Below, piece after piece: positions 38,610 to 52,034 of a stretch of 64,000 nt of DNA. The stretch lies in the NCBI RefSeq assembly GCF_018139145.2, contig NC_059485.1:16243698-16307697 (forward strand), given 5' to 3'. The stretch is from Gymnogyps californianus. Its lineage: Eukaryota > Chordata > Aves > Accipitriformes > Cathartidae. Each line of letters starts with the position of its first letter. Position 1 is the stretch's first letter. The notes under the pieces are model-generated. The model saw nothing but the letters and a program-made list of their open reading frames with translations, made no database searches and was not told the DNA's origin. The position numbers and the translations under genes are program-made.

Positions 38610-40119
38610 CTCTTAAAAATTTAAGTGGTGTTTCGAAGCCTTTGCAGGAATTGCACATAGCACTTCTGTTTCTCTGCCGCCCTCTCCTGAGCACTGGGTA
38701 GCACTGTGCCCGAGGACAGTTTCCAGTGCATGCTACTCACAAGCTTCTTCCTATATTCCACCCCCCGCACCTAATAAAAAGTAATAACCTTCCCTATATT
38801 GATTGTATGCACAATTCTGCTGCTTACATTGCGAAAACCCTTGTACTTCTGTTCTACCTGATCCAGTGTAATTACCTTTCCTTAAAGTACAAAATATTTG
38901 CTGCACCTTCTTTAAATCCAAATTTACCTCTGTCCCTGAGGGACATAGTGTTTTTTGGTTATATACTGTTATTGATGCCAAGAATGATTACCCATTAAAA
39001 GGTAAAAATTGCTTTAATTCCAAACAGCTTCTTTCAAAATTATTTCATTATAGGTTGGGGTTTTTTAAAAAAGGGTGTCTTTACTTTGTAAGTTACCTTT
39101 GTATCTTGTAAATCCATATTCCACATTGTCACATCAGTTTTGCACAATGTGTTCCGGTCCTACAGCTGTAGCAATGAGATTAAAGTGAGATTAAGACGAC
39201 CCAACACGACAGTTTGGAGATCCTTTTTGCTCTCTCAGCCAGTTTATGAAAAACACCAACACATATAATCAAAGGATTGGCATAATATCTGGAGTTTTTT
39301 AAAAAAGTAACAGTAACCTAGTGGTTTCACATATAGACTACAATATGTTGCTTCACCTCATTCTTCCAATACAGAAGGCAATATGAAGTAGAGTTTAAAA
39401 AAAAAAAAAGAGGTAATTGAGTGCTGTTTTCTCCTGCTTAAGTGCTTGAGATTTAAGTGAGGTTCCTTATATCTTGCAGAGTGAAGTAAATCCCTAAGAA
39501 GCCCTCTGAATAATATCTAGATATGTTCCAGTCAGGGGCTTAGGGACTGAGCTTCACAAGTGGTGACCCAACAGTCAGTTGTGGATGAATGCATCCAATC
39601 AAACTGTCCAGTATTCCCAGTGTTCAACAAGGTATGTCTTCCAAGAAGCTGACAGAGTTAGAGGGAGTTAATCTGTGTCCGAACACTGATCTCACCGACA
39701 TTATGGAGTAGGCTTTAGTTTGAGCAAGTAACATTAAGTTAATTATTCAAGAATGAACAGAGGGCAGGCATCAGTCATTCGAGACACCCCAATCAGATCT
39801 GCAGAAGTGTAAGGGAACAGTTCTGATAGTTAGACCAGAGATGTGCAAGTCTGCAGAACTAGAGAATTAAACATCTACTAATAAAACTTCTTGTCGTAAA
39901 GGTGTGGGCATTTGCCTCAGTCTAACTTACAGCTGTAAATACTTTCAGAGTTGGATGAACACAAGCCAAGTGGGCTCAGCAGAGGAAAAATAAAACTGCT
40001 AGGCTTTTTAAGTGGTGCTAGATAAACACATGCCTTGTAATCGGCAGTGGTCTAGTTCCACAGCTTGGCCTTCTCTTTTGAACCATGTCCACTTGTGATT
40101 AACCATCTACAGCAGTAAC

Positions 40120-40144
40120 CTGCTTGGCTGATAATTTTGATCCT
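40120..40144 (-). CDS. Candidate 25-nt coding exon
   Basis: The acceptor is excellent (ATCCTCTTGTTTATTGAAG) and the donor is GCAG|GTTACT. In the phase that joins its neighbours it reads DQNYQPS. All three frames are open, so only phase and splice sites support it. Confidence 0.35.
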
Positions 40145-40789
40145 CTTCAATAAACAAGAGGATGTCAGCAAGAGCACAGCCAGGCAGCTACAACAGGAGG
40201 AGTTTCACTCTAGATGAGCACAGGAACACAGATTAATACAGCTCATGCCCCACTTCTCAGATCCATGAGTTCGTACACTCATACAGCTCAGGAGAAAAGG
40301 AAAGCTTTAAAACACTACTCGGTATCCTCACCAACAGCAGCAGGGAGCAACAACTGGGATTTTGTACAACAGTTGCATCCCCTGTGCAGAACTGTTGACT
40401 TAGAAAAAGCCTTCACCCTCTTTCCCTGCTTATTAACAATGTGATCCAACACTTCCCCAAGCCCTTCTCTCCAACATTTCCCTCTGGCTTGGAGCTCTTG
40501 AAAGAGTTCTGCAACTGTTCAGATCATCTCCCCCATACTGGAGGGTGCAGCTCTAAACAGCAAGTCATCAGGCTGCAGAAGTCTGAAGCTTTCTTCTTGC
40601 TAGTGCTCATTCACTGCTCATACCTGCTTTTTCCATCGCTCTTGTCCCACCATGTCCTTTAATCCTGTTTTCTATTTCTGCTTAGTTTATTCTTTCTATA
40701 CACTCCCCAACCTTACCTAAAATACTAAAAGACAAAAAATCCTGAAACTAAAATGTTGTTTTAACTATCATACTGTTCAGGCAGCTTAC

Positions 40790-41045
40790 TTGTACAGTAA
40801 ACTGCATCAATTTCAGTTGGAACAGTTCTCCATCCAAAAGCTTTGATTTCATAGAATCCAAGTGCTGTGCAAGAACTTGCCAGTTCTACCAGTATTTTAT
40901 TTGTGTTTGAAGTGGAACCAGGCAGCCACACAGGCTGCTTCAATGACCAATCCAGCCACATTCCTGCCAGTGTGTTTGCCAGGCAGCTGCCTGGCTCCTT
41001 GCACACTTGTGTCTCCAGGCTGTCTTGATCATAGGCAGTGTGCTT
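40790..41045 (-). CDS. Large internal coding exon, 256 nt
   Basis: The acceptor has a long T-rich tract (GATGTTTTATTTTTTTAATT then TGGAAG) and the donor is ACAA|GTAAGC. All 85 codons are open: KHTAYDQDSLETQVCKEPGS, CLANTLAGMWLDWSLKQPVW, LPGSTSNTNKILVELASSCT, ALGFYEIKAFGWRTVPTEID, AVYCT. It starts in phase 0 and ends one base into a codon. It is rich in Trp, Cys and small residues, looks globular, and its family is not recognised. Confidence 0.78.
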
Positions 41046-44000
41046 CTTCCAAATTAAAAAAATAAAACATCCAGTTCCTTGTTTTTGAAGCATAGCTTCT
41101 GTTTTTGAGAAACAAAAATTTACAAGGACAGATACTGTATTTTTGTTTCTAATTAAAAACAAATGTTTTTGAAATGTCAACATTTTCATGCAAAGAAAAG
41201 GAGAAATGGCAAGACAACAAAATTTCTGTTGGTATTCGGGGAGAGAAGGTTAGTCAGGCTTTTGCTTCCTGTTACTTAGCATGCAAATACCGTATGGCAA
41301 GAATAGTTAGTTGTTACACTTTATTTTTCTACAGCATGTTGCACTAAAAGGATCCCTGATATCAGGCAGTTCTCCAAGACATTAGCCTACACTAAGTTTA
41401 AGTTGGAGCACCAGGCTTTATGCATGGAGCTCACTTCAGGAACAGGGTCCAGATCTTTCAGACCATTATAAATTTCAGAAGAGGATGAAGTGATCAACCT
41501 GGGAGAAGAGTCAGTGCTACAGACATCTAGCTGCCTTCATTATTCTGTATCGCTACATCCCTTCCTTAATGTCAGCCCGATTTACTGTTTCGCCTTCTGA
41601 CTTGACTAGGTAGTTAGCTTAACAACTAGTGTCTTGGCCATATTCACTCCCTTCCCCTCTTTTGACAGAAGTCACTTTATACCTAGTGAGCATTTTTAGA
41701 AGTCCCACGTTTGTTCCTCACAGAACCCTTCACAAAAATGATCATGAGCCAAATAGAGCAATTAGCACAACTCACTAAAATCTAAGAGGCCATTAACCAG
41801 GAAGGTATGCCAAACTAAGTGAAAGTGCTTTGAGCCCTCAGGAATTCTTGCACAACCTGCTTTCAAGACATTTCTACTTGGAATCATTGCTAAAAAATGA
41901 AATAATATCAACAACAAAACAGAACAGCCAGACTGCCACAGGTATCATATGCAATACCATTCTCAGCAGTCAGTCCAACTCTAGTCAGCATCTCTTCTTG
42001 GACTGTAAGGTACACTAAGTATAATACAATAGGCATGTTGAGCATCCTAGGGCACTGTATTGAGACACCAGTCAGATACAAACACATCCTGGGATATGGG
42101 TTACCAAAAAACCACCCCAAAATTCCCTCTGATCTTTGTCTCTCCCTTGTTTACCTTCTCACAGAAGTGTCCCCTCTAACAGTGAAGAAAACATAACATC
42201 AGTGCTTACCTGGAACCAAACAGGGAGCAGTGGCTGGGAGGAACATGGGGGATAGCAGCTACAACTCTGTTTATGTATGCTCTAGATACATGCACACGTT
42301 TGTGTGGCCTAGAATCTCGGCAAAGAAACTTGCACTTCTCCATTTCCACCTTTTGTGCAACAGCAAAACACACTGAGCCATGAGGTGTAATACATAAGCT
42401 GTCACACGTAAAGTAATCTTATCTTGTATGTATATAGAGGATTACAAAAAGACAGCTAATCACTTCAGGATGTTCTGAAGGCCGGTATATCTGGTGCATC
42501 TTGAAGGAGGATGCAAACAGACAGTAGTTAATCAACATGACGTAGATAACTTTGAAACAGACTCAGCAGTGTTGTGGAGTTAAGTTACCCTTTAAACAAA
42601 CTGTCTCATTAGAATACTTAGAATCAGAATACCCACGAACCTAGAAGCCCCTTACTCACAGAAGCCCCTTCCTCTCTGTGCATGCGTGGTAGAAAAAGGA
42701 AACTCTGTACCTTTAAATGAAACCAAATACTACCAGGACCAATAAGAATCTTGAAAGATTACATGTAAACAGTATTGTCCTGATAACAAATGGCCAAACA
42801 GTATGAAGTGTCCACTGTGTGTTAACTGGGTGGGCTAGCTTTGTGGAGTTACCACCTAGCACCCATCTCTGCACAGACATGAAATAAGCAAATATCTCAA
42901 CTCTGTGTGTTAATTGGCTTTTTGCACACCAGGTGAAAGAATCCTGATTTTAGGGACAACAGAGGCATGATGAGAACTGTGCTGTCTCCTGCTGGGAAGT
43001 CTGGCCTCCACCAAGTGCCACCTGAGAGCCATGGGATTTGGATGCAAGGAACCAGGGAATAGATAGGGGTTTGGGCAGAGTTGGAAAGGGAAAAAAAATC
43101 TTGCTGACTAAGTCTTATAACACTCAGATGTAAAGAAGGTTTATTTTATTGTATCCACTTTACAAGTAAGCAACTGAAATATCAGGGACAGTTGTTTCAG
43201 TTCAGGGAGTGAACTTCATCTCCTGTAGAATGCCAGGATGGTGCCTATGCATTATTTGCATCCTACTTAATCTCTCAGAGCTTAAACTTGGCAATGATCC
43301 CTTTGTTAGACTCTTCTAGGAAAACAACAGTCAGTGAATTTCAAGTTTCAAGGACAGATCGGCCAAGAAATTATATTGTTAACTGTGCTCCCATTGAAAG
43401 CAGGCAAGTTCAGCGTAAGCAGAGTTAGACCATTCCCAAGTGATTTTGCAATTCAGCTCAATCAGTTCACAACCACCATAACATAGAATTTTGGTATATT
43501 CATAGATTTTAGTGCCTTAATGAGTAAAATGATGGGAGTTACCTCAGAACAACATTTGTGTCAGAGCACTATGATGTTTAATTTAATGGAATACTTGTTG
43601 CATTCCCTTAGCTCACCTTCGTTTGCAAGCCAATGTAAGACTAATCTGATTTAAAGCCCTCTAACATATGCCTTCTTTGCAGTGAAAACACAGGCTCTGT
43701 AAGTCTATTCATGTTGCAAGAGAACATAAAATGCCAGTCCTGCCAATGAAAGGCAATATAATCAGCAGTAAAACCTCAGATCTCTTTTCGTATGTGCTCT
43801 GATAAAAAAAAGAAAAGGAACAACAGACAACTTACCCACTTGTAAAATTACTTTAGTGGGAGGAGAACAGAATTGTAAGTTTACATTAATCAGGTAATTT
43901 GGCATATCTTATTGCTACAAGGAATACAAGGTTTTTTTTAATAAGTCTGAAAATGAACCAATAAGCATGGAAAATTAATTTTTCATTTATTTTGCTATTG

Positions 44001-44316
44001 CTTCCACATTAAACTCTGCATCTCATCATTGTAATTACTTCTAAAAGCTTATAAATATTTCATTATTGGTTTATGTTCACTGCCAAACATTGGAGGCACC
44101 GACTCCATTGTTTATAGCTTCAGGTTTCCGTATAAACTTACTCTGCTCTGTACTAGGAGCAGAGAGAGAAATAATCTTTTTACATGGTGGCTTCTGTATT
44201 GCCTATATTTCAAAATGTAATTGCAAGCCACATGTCATCATATAAACCAAAGTGATATCTTTGTCTAGAACTGTTGAGACATTTGGGTTTCTAGGGGTAT
44301 GATCCCAAACCTTCAC

Positions 44317-44475
44317 AAAGTTCTTCAAAAGGTACTGGGACAGGCTGTAGGTATTTGCAAAGACCTCTGTAGCTTTCATGAGCACTTTGGAACTAGAGTC
44401 ATGCTGTAATATGGCAGCTTCAAAATAGCCCCTTGCAGATGACATGTAATAAGTAAGATTTGGCAAAAGACAGAA
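44317..44475 (-). CDS. Internal coding exon (YFEAAILQHDSSSKVLMK...)
   Basis: This lies in an open frame running from a TAG at 44478-44476 to about 44200. It encodes PNLTYYMSSARGYFEAAILQ, HDSSSKVLMKATEVFANTYS, LSQYLLKNF. The acceptor TTTCTGTAG at the left of the frame gives phase 0, matching the preceding exon. A second acceptor (CATGTCATCTGCAAG at 44439) is possible. The donor taken is ACTTT|GTGAAG; others further on (GAAG|GTTTGG) keep the same frame, so the 3' end is uncertain. Confidence 0.6.
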
Positions 44476-47400
44476 CTACAGAAACCCTCCTTCCCAGTAA
44501 CAGCATTGTGATACCTCTTCTCTGCATGCTATGTGCACCTAACCGGAGAACTGCAGCTTAGGAAGAATACTAGGATGCAACAGTTACATCTGCTACCATG
44601 GCCATACAAAAAAACCAAAATAGGATATGTTGCTGACTTAAATCCTTCAGAACCAATCAGACATCAAAATATCTCCATGAAACTCTACCAGAAATGTGCC
44701 AGGACTTCAGTAAGTATTAAAGATGCATGATTATTCACAGACAATGTAAAGGCTTGGTTCTCCAATCTGGGATCAAATGGTATGGTTTGTTTCTACCGTC
44801 TGCCCTGGAGGATCAGAAACAGCCCAATGTTTATGCCCTAAAGTTTCTCTCCAAAGCTATAGGCTGCATTCTGTGCATGATAACATTCCTGCTGCCACCA
44901 TACCTGGGTGGTGACAAGACAATGTCCGGCCTTCAGGATCATTATGCAAGACATGCACAACTATGGCTGATACATACATGTGTGTGTTTTAATGCACTTT
45001 CCAAATCTCCTTTAAGTCAAAGGGGAATAGAAACAAAGACACTTTCAAATCTACAATTCAAATTTAAGTCAAAACAAAAAAAATTATTTATTATTAAATA
45101 CATTTATAAAGACAGTTCTTCCCTTTGTTGACCCGGTACTTTTCTTGCTACAAAACCATTGTACGGATGGGAGTTTTCTCCATTATCCTTACCATACCAT
45201 GAACTCCACCTGTAGACAGCAGATGTGAAATCCCTCACAAGTAGATTATTCCCACATAATTTTCTGTAACACTTTGAAATTCTTCTTAACTAAAAATCTT
45301 GCCTACCACCAGCTAGCACTATGCACTTCTGACCAAACAATGTTTAACATCCAAGTCTTGAGCATCCCATTATTGATAATCTTGAGCCTTAATAATGTTG
45401 AATCAGAGTAGAGAAAGTAAGCATTTAGCTGGATGAGCTGGTTTGTTTTAATGTCACTAATATGCCTATAGGACAGAATATGGTAGTTAACTGAACAACG
45501 GGATTAATTTTTAATCAAAGCAATTGCTGTTTTCTGTGGCCTACATTAAGCATGAGATGTATTGTATGATCCTTCTCCATCCTTCACATTAGTCTCAGCA
45601 CACCCAAACCTATCTGCCCTTTGAATAAGCTTGTCAAACATCCATTCAAGCGGGCCGTTACTGGTAGGAACCATACATGTCACCTACTGTCTTGCCCGAG
45701 TTTTTCAGATCAAATTTCAGTCTTCCATTTAACAGATAACACCACCTAAAATGTTTTGAGGTATTTGAACATCCAATTCTCAAGCTGCTGCAATAAAAGT
45801 CACTCTTTGGAGAGTAGAGTAATACCATTGTCACTTAACTGGCTCATATTAAAACACAGGCCAGAAAACAGTGTTCCAATTTTTACAAGAAGCCATCTCA
45901 AATTACCTAGTTGCATCAGGAGAGCTACTCTGGATTCATACCTGCTAAGTACAAAGTAGATGATGCCATTATCAGCATTACCCTCCCATCACTTTCCATC
46001 TGTGTAACCCTTACAAACCAGAATAAGTTTATAAAAAGAATCTATTAAAAGAGAGCCTATCACATTTGAAATCACATAGAAAGCATCAAAATCCCAGGTC
46101 TTTCCTATCTTTGCTTTAAGGAGAATCTTAAATGGCCAGAGAGTAACAAACCACTACTGAAAGACTGCAAGAACTACGGGGGGGGGATATTTTTCTGAAA
46201 AAGATCTTTCCTTCTGAAAAAACTGTTGTATAGAAGAAACATTTTAAAAAATGGTTCTACTTACTTATTGTTTCAAAAGCTCAGGATTATAAAAGTCTGG
46301 TAAGAAAATATTATACACTGGTGAACAAAATACTATAGCTAACAGAACACAAAACCATATTCAAATGGCATCCCAGACTTACACAGATCAGAAGGTCAGA
46401 ATTCATTCTGACACAACTATACCCTGTAAACCCACTGCATGGATTTACAGTCCCCTAAGCAACAGACTGGCAGGCAGGATTACACAGCACCATACAAGTG
46501 TTGGTGCAACATGCATGAATAGCATCATTTTCTTCCCCGCAGCAAAGGCCTACTCAATCCACAGGATGGAGCTACAGACATAAAGCCTGAAAACATTGCC
46601 CCCAACTAATTTGAACCCATACACAAACAGAAAACTCCTAACTAGATAACAAACAGCTTATGTTTGCTCTTATGCTCTTTTAAGTCCTCTGGAGGAGAGC
46701 TTTTCTTAGTCATTTGCACCAGCCTAAGTGCTTTGCTGTCAGCTTACTGAAAGGACCCTGGCTGTGACGGAATATTGCTTACATGGTCACATTAAACATA
46801 CCTAAGCACAAAGTTAATTTTCAGTGTACATGCCATTAAACTGTAGTATCTCCCTTGCAAAAGAAGTATTTTAAAGTATTTGGACTACTTATGTGAAAAC
46901 AAAGATAGAACAAATATACAGTAAGAACCTGAGAAGCATCTCAGCATTCTTGTCTACTAGCCATTTGTGTTGGCTAGTCCTGTACTTTTATTGTGCAATC
47001 AAGACTGGACAAGGGCACAAAATATGCCATTCATGGTTTGATAAAGACTTCCTAATTCAAAAGGAGTTTGGACTTGGATATATCAGAATGATAGCAGTGT
47101 AATACAAGTTTCAAAGTAACCTTCATATTCCAGCTATAACAACATGTTTGCTAAGGGTGGGTTTCATCATTTTTGTGCAGATCAGCCAAAGGTATTCAAA
47201 ACATTTTCACCTTGTTTTAGTCCTTGAAGGGAGCACAGGCCATGTGCTAGGCATTCTGAAGAGTGCTCAGGTTTAAGGTCAACTGCCAGCCACTGTCAAG
47301 ACTAAGTTAAACACAACTGGATGATGAACTTAGTATGTTGATGGCATAACTGCTCAAGCTGATTAGTGTAAAATACTATTTTCACTGTTGCACAAGACTA

Positions 47401-49440
47401 GTTCATGGTATTAAAATACATAATACATGCTTATTTCAAAACATGTACTGTATGTTATCTCGTTATATATGAAAGCAATAAAAAGTTGAAGTAATTTACA
47501 ACCCTCAATACACTCAGAGACTTAGAAGTCCATTTATTTATATTTTACAAGACATTAAGCCCTCTTAAAAGGGTTAATTTTTAGTTTAACTTTTTTAATT
47601 GACTATTTGGAGTAGGAGCTTCTGTTAGAGAAAGTGTTTTCAGCAGATCTCAGGCTGGCTCACAAACTTTAAGGCCCATACAGCTTGCATTTTGAATTCC
47701 AATGAAAAGCTTGAAGCTGGTTCACACTTTTCTTCAGCAAGTTGTTGCTTCTAGGAAAATCAAGTTACCACAAAACCCATCCAAACCCAATTCAGGGAAG
47801 CCAGGCCCGTTTTTCTAAATGTAACAGAAAGTTCAGGCACTGACTGTCATGCTACAAAGCTGCTTGGCACAACACCTCTACAGCACGTTTCACACTGGCC
47901 TCAATGCCAGCTGACAAACTGAACACACTTTACAATGCAAGTCCTTGATAACAGCAGCCTCAAAGATACACATCCCTGCATAGATCATCCAGAACACCTT
48001 TTGGAGTATAGAAACCAGGCAAAAAGTACCTCAGCCAAAAAATGCTAAGTAATAGAAGATGTGAGTCAGAAAGCTTGTTACTTTCAAACACACTCAAAAA
48101 ATGAAATATTATGCCAAGTGTTCTCTAAACATTACAGGGAACTTGCAAGCTTTTGTGACTGGAAAATTTCTGGAATCTCTATATCATCCCAACAAATTGA
48201 GGCTGTCTCAGAATCCTCTGTACACCACCCAGCAGGTGGGAGGAGGCCAGCTGAGGCTGCTCTGTGCAATTAAGGTCCATTAGTGCTCTCAGGGCCCTGA
48301 TGATGCCATGCTGGAGGCAAAACAGGTTGCTAAATAAGGATGGGAGAAAGAAGAAATATGTCTTTACATCTGTTTTAGAGACTTGGGGTTTTTATAATAT
48401 AACCAGTACAGAAAGTGATTATGTTCTTCCTTCAGCATCCTTGGTCATAAAATAAATAAATGCCTTCCACTCAAGCTCCTAGTAGACGGTGTAGCTAATA
48501 TTACATATCTGCTTGTCTTACCACATGACTAAGCCTCAGGCAAGAGGACAACTAGGTTTTGCTTTCTTCACCCTTTTCTCCTCCCTTGCTGTCTTTTAAT
48601 ATAGGTGCCATTTCCAGTCAAGTAACACATGCTTTCTCCACCACAACAGCTTGCCTCACTTGTTTCAAGTTAGCTTCCAACTAATTGTCCCCCACCACAA
48701 TCAGGCAAGTGCAAACCAGGAAAGAGGCAAGAAAATACTGAAAGGTAGTTTTATTTGCTCTTTCCTTCCACTTGAGCATCCTTGTAAAGTTTTGAATAAA
48801 GAGTATAAGTAGGAATATGCAGAAATATGGACCAGCAGAGATCAGCTTCATGAAACTCTTCTTTCTAAATGTCAAAAGTCTACTTCAGTCTGATTGCTTT
48901 TTGTCAAAAAAAAAAAAAGGCACACAGGAAAATTATCTAGCACGCCTATTACCTCTGTAAGGATACAGAAATCTCCTGCCTTCTCCAGGTTTAAAGGTCA
49001 GGTTTTCCTATGTAGTACCACCAAGAAAACTATTTTCCACAAACTCTTTTTTTCCTTAAAGATTTCTGATTTGTAGTGTTTTCTATCCCACCATCTGTGT
49101 CTGAGGCCTAATAATGTACTGGCAGTTCCAAAGCCTTAATTTAATTCATCATTAGATTTCACACTAGGAACAGACTTCAGAGTTTTGGCAGCAACAGCTG
49201 TCATGCATTGAAATAAACTTATTTGTATTACCAAGGCATGTATCTGAAGGAGCTCAGACTTAAAGCTGCCCTTTGCTCTCTTCTCCTCGGTCTTTGAACA
49301 AAAAATATCACTGTGCAACTTTTACGTATCTCCCAAATTCACTGGCACATCTGTGAACAATGGTAAAGCACAGCAGCACAAGGAACTGACTGACAAATCA
49401 AAAAACAAGCAGCTTGAAAAACACAGCAATTGGCTCTCAC

Positions 49441-49592
49441 TAAACTCGTTGGGGTTTTGTTCCTCTTTCCAGTACTATTCCAGTTTAGAATAAGATCTTG
49501 ATCAGTGAAGTCAAGAGAAATGTTATCAGTGATTTCAGAGACAGTCAGCTCAAAAGCTAACATTATAATCATAATACTGGAAACGCTACTTA
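49441..49592 (-). CDS. Internal coding exon, 152 nt
   Basis: The acceptor is superb (TTGTCTTCTCCGGCTCCTTTAG) and the donor is TTTA|GTGAGA. The 50 open codons read SSVSSIMIIMLAFELTVSEI, TDNISLDFTDQDLILNWNST, GKRNKTPTSL. It starts two bases into a Val codon shared with exon 2 and ends on a codon boundary. Confidence 0.8.
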
Positions 49593-50327
49593 CTAAAGGA
49601 GCCGGAGAAGACAAAGGCACAAATTAGATGGCTAGAAGAGATAAAGGAACTGCTGTAACATTCAGCCACCATTCAGGCATGGTGACTGTCATCTGAATAT
49701 TCTTCCAGTCCATGTAGCATCTTCATCTTACAACCTCTGCTGTCTTCAATGCTTCCTCCTTACCTCTCTCCCTTCAGCATAGCCTCATTCAAACCCTCCT
49801 TTAAAAAGCTTTGTTTCCCACTCACACTTTGTAGCTCTTGCTTTACTTGTATATCACATCCCTTTTCTTTGTATCTTTCTGAAGGAGTGGTGTCATGCTT
49901 CACGCTTTAAAAAGCTTAATGCAACAGAACCTTGATCGTAACTAGGGCCAATAGATACCACCATAATCCACATATATGATAAATGGACTCTCAGTCAAAA
50001 GCAATATTCTTTGTCTATACTGCAGGAGTAAAAAAGTCAGGTCAAAACCACATGCGTTAAACAATGTCAAGATAACCAGTTTAACCAAGTGAATAGTTGG
50101 CAGAGTCTGAAAGAAAGGTCATCAGTTTAGGTCAACCTGGAAGCAAAAGCAGAAATAACTGAGCTACAGCATTCCTCCATAAAAGAAGATAACAATCTTC
50201 TCATCCTGGCCAAAGGAAGAAAATAAAGTATAACTCTGGGTGTCTATTACTACCTGAACCACAAAAAAAGACCAAGATCCAAAGCAGGAGGTGAACCTTA
50301 CTGCCTTAAATGCAAGTAAATTATTAC

Positions 50328-50404
50328 CACAGATTCTCCAGTGGAAATACAGCATACTATCCCAACCAGTTTTCAGCAAGTTCACATTCCTCCAAGCATC
50401 AGCC
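50328..50404 (-). CDS. Exon 2, first exon with mainly coding sequence
   Basis: This 77-nt exon has acceptor GGGATCTCTTCCTTTCAG and donor TGTG|GTAATA. Its first base G joins the AT at the end of exon 1 to make an ATG, followed by ADAWRNVNLLKTGWDSMLYF then HWRIC. The predicted N-terminus is therefore M-ADAWRNVNLL. It ends one base into a Val codon completed by the 49.59 kb exon. Confidence 0.8.
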
Positions 50405-51720
50405 CTGAAAGGAAGAGATCCCATTTCCTTCAGTCATGAAGCAGAAAGAAGCTGTCTCTGCCTTTTGTGAGAGTGTCTCATGATTGATGAGGGTTCAGCT
50501 TTACATGGGATTGAAAGGTATGTCCTGATCCATCAAAGTCTTTTATGACAGAATTACAGAAACCCATTCAGTGCCTAATGAACATAGCTAGGTTATTTGC
50601 CTCCTCCTGTTGCTGGTATCAAATGGCAAAGGCAAGGCTGCTATCTAGTTTTGTTTATACATGCATTATCTCAGGTGCCTAAGTGCTATATAAGCAATTC
50701 ATACTAGAGAGCAGAAATTTCAAGAAAGTACTACAGGCAGTTTCTAATCCAAGGCATACAATACAGGTTTTGGAGCCACAACTAACAACTGACTATCTGC
50801 TATTATGTAAAGCAGGCTGTGGGTTAGTAGTATTATACCTGCCCAACGGCAACAGAAAAGATTAATGCATATCTGCTCATATCAGCCTCAAAATGAGTCT
50901 AGCATTTCAGGTAAAAGCCTCCTAACCCCCTTAAGTGCCCATTGTTCATTCTTAGTATCACTTATTTCATTGATGTGTTATGCTCAGAATGTAGCTATGG
51001 TGAAATAAATATTTTTAAAGACACACTGAAGTGGAAGGTGGGAAGGTCAGGGGAAGAAACCAAACCTGGAATGCAAAGACATTTCACATCTTACACTCCT
51101 TTCCTCTCTCTCATTCTAGTATTGTTGCTGGGTAATCGCTAGCCTTCATTTAGTTAATGCCCTGAACTTCCAGAACGTATTTTTCTAAGCAACAGAATTA
51201 TAATCTCTTATGCTCACCTTTATGGAAATAAATCAGTCTAACATCCTCTACAAAAACAGGACCAAGGGAAGGAGTGCCTTATTTGTTATCCTTAGAAAGT
51301 GAAAGGGAAAAAAACCTGCCATACTTCTGCACAACTAGCAGCTACAGTAAAGCAAGTATATTGAATTTACAGTTAGGCCCCAAGTAGAGCAAGCTACTTG
51401 TAGTATTCTATACATCAATGACAAGGAGTCAGATAAGCTACCAGGCAGTGTATGGGTCCTACAAGAAGCTAAAGAAATCTATCATGGGAGATAAGAGACC
51501 AAGAAATTATAAACATTAAAGGGTTAGATTATGCCAGTCTTTACATAGTTCAGATTAAGTCACTGGGGCTATCCTGATTTTACCCTAGGGACGCCTATAA
51601 ACCTAACCATGAGCAAGAATACACTGCAATTCCAAGAAAGTGGTTTTATTAAAACAGGGAACTGCTAACTACCCTTATGACTGACAGAAGCTCATTGGAC
51701 ATGTAATTTTTATCACTTAC

Positions 51721-52030
51721 ATTGGTTCTTCAAACCGCGGGAAGCCGACGCTCCAAGCGGCAGCTGCCGCGTGCCGCCGCCGTGAGGAGCCCGAGGCGTG
51801 GGAGGTAAGCGGGGGCGTGAGGAGCCTTCCGCATCCCCGGCGCCCTCGGGTGTCGTGCGGGGAAGCGAGGGGCGGGCGGGCGGCGGGCGGGCCGGCCGGC
51901 CGGCAGCGGCCCTCCGAAGAGCCAGGCGGCACCGGCAGCCGCCCCAACCGGCCCCACCCGCCGGCAGCCGCATATAAGCGGCCGCCGGGGAGCGGCAGCC
52001 AGTAGGAGCGCCGCGGCGGAGGGGAGTGCC
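51721..52030 (-). promoter_or_regulatory. CpG-island promoter and exon 1 of the minus-strand gene
   Basis: About 310 bp of very GC- and CpG-rich DNA in an AT-rich region. On the minus strand it ends in GAACCAAT|GTAAGTG, a near-perfect donor at 51720-51715, so it holds exon 1. The frame is open upstream of the junction, but the natural reading is an ATG formed across it, leaving the island as 5' UTR plus promoter. The transcription start cannot be placed. A TATA-like CATATAAG (plus strand, about 51970) sits at the far side and could serve divergent transcription. Part of the island is homologous to the island at 61.6 kb. Confidence 0.7.
51735..51860. repeat. GC-rich unit shared with the 61.6 kb island
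   Basis: This segment contains GGGAAGCCGA, then GAGGAGCCCGAGGCGTGGGA and GGTAAGCGGGGGCGTGAGGA. The order and sequence correspond to the units at 61.6-62.0 kb (for example GAGGAGCGCGAGGCTTGCGA then GGTACGCGGGG). In the minus frame both encode a TS(H/Q)AS(R/G)SS block followed by GFP. This is one copy, forming exon 1. Confidence 0.6.
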
Positions 52031-52034
52031 GCGG

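Larger units (their letters stand above)
680..51721 (-). other. Large unidentified multi-exon protein-coding gene (whole span)
   Basis: This is the coding span of one minus-strand gene assembled by eye from splice sites and phase. Exon 1 lies in the CpG island and donates at 51720. About 29 further exons follow, ending in a TAG at 680-682. Joined, the frame is about 805 codons with every junction in phase; one 27-nt exon is optional. I do not recognise the family. What can be seen is a mostly hydrophobic, alpha/beta-looking protein with one charged exon containing KRLKL (a possible nuclear localisation signal) and a basic C-terminus ending near HCRKQQPV. The larger exons are strong because they combine long open frames with good acceptors and donors. 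The small exons are weaker. Introns hold the repeats listed separately and otherwise nothing I can name. RNA-seq or a protein search would settle both the structure and the name. Confidence 0.75.

Noticed and set aside
44727..45131. 134-codon plus-strand open frame
   Set aside because: No start context, splice sites or recognisable peptide. Its tail is Lys/Ile-rich AT sequence. Treated as chance.
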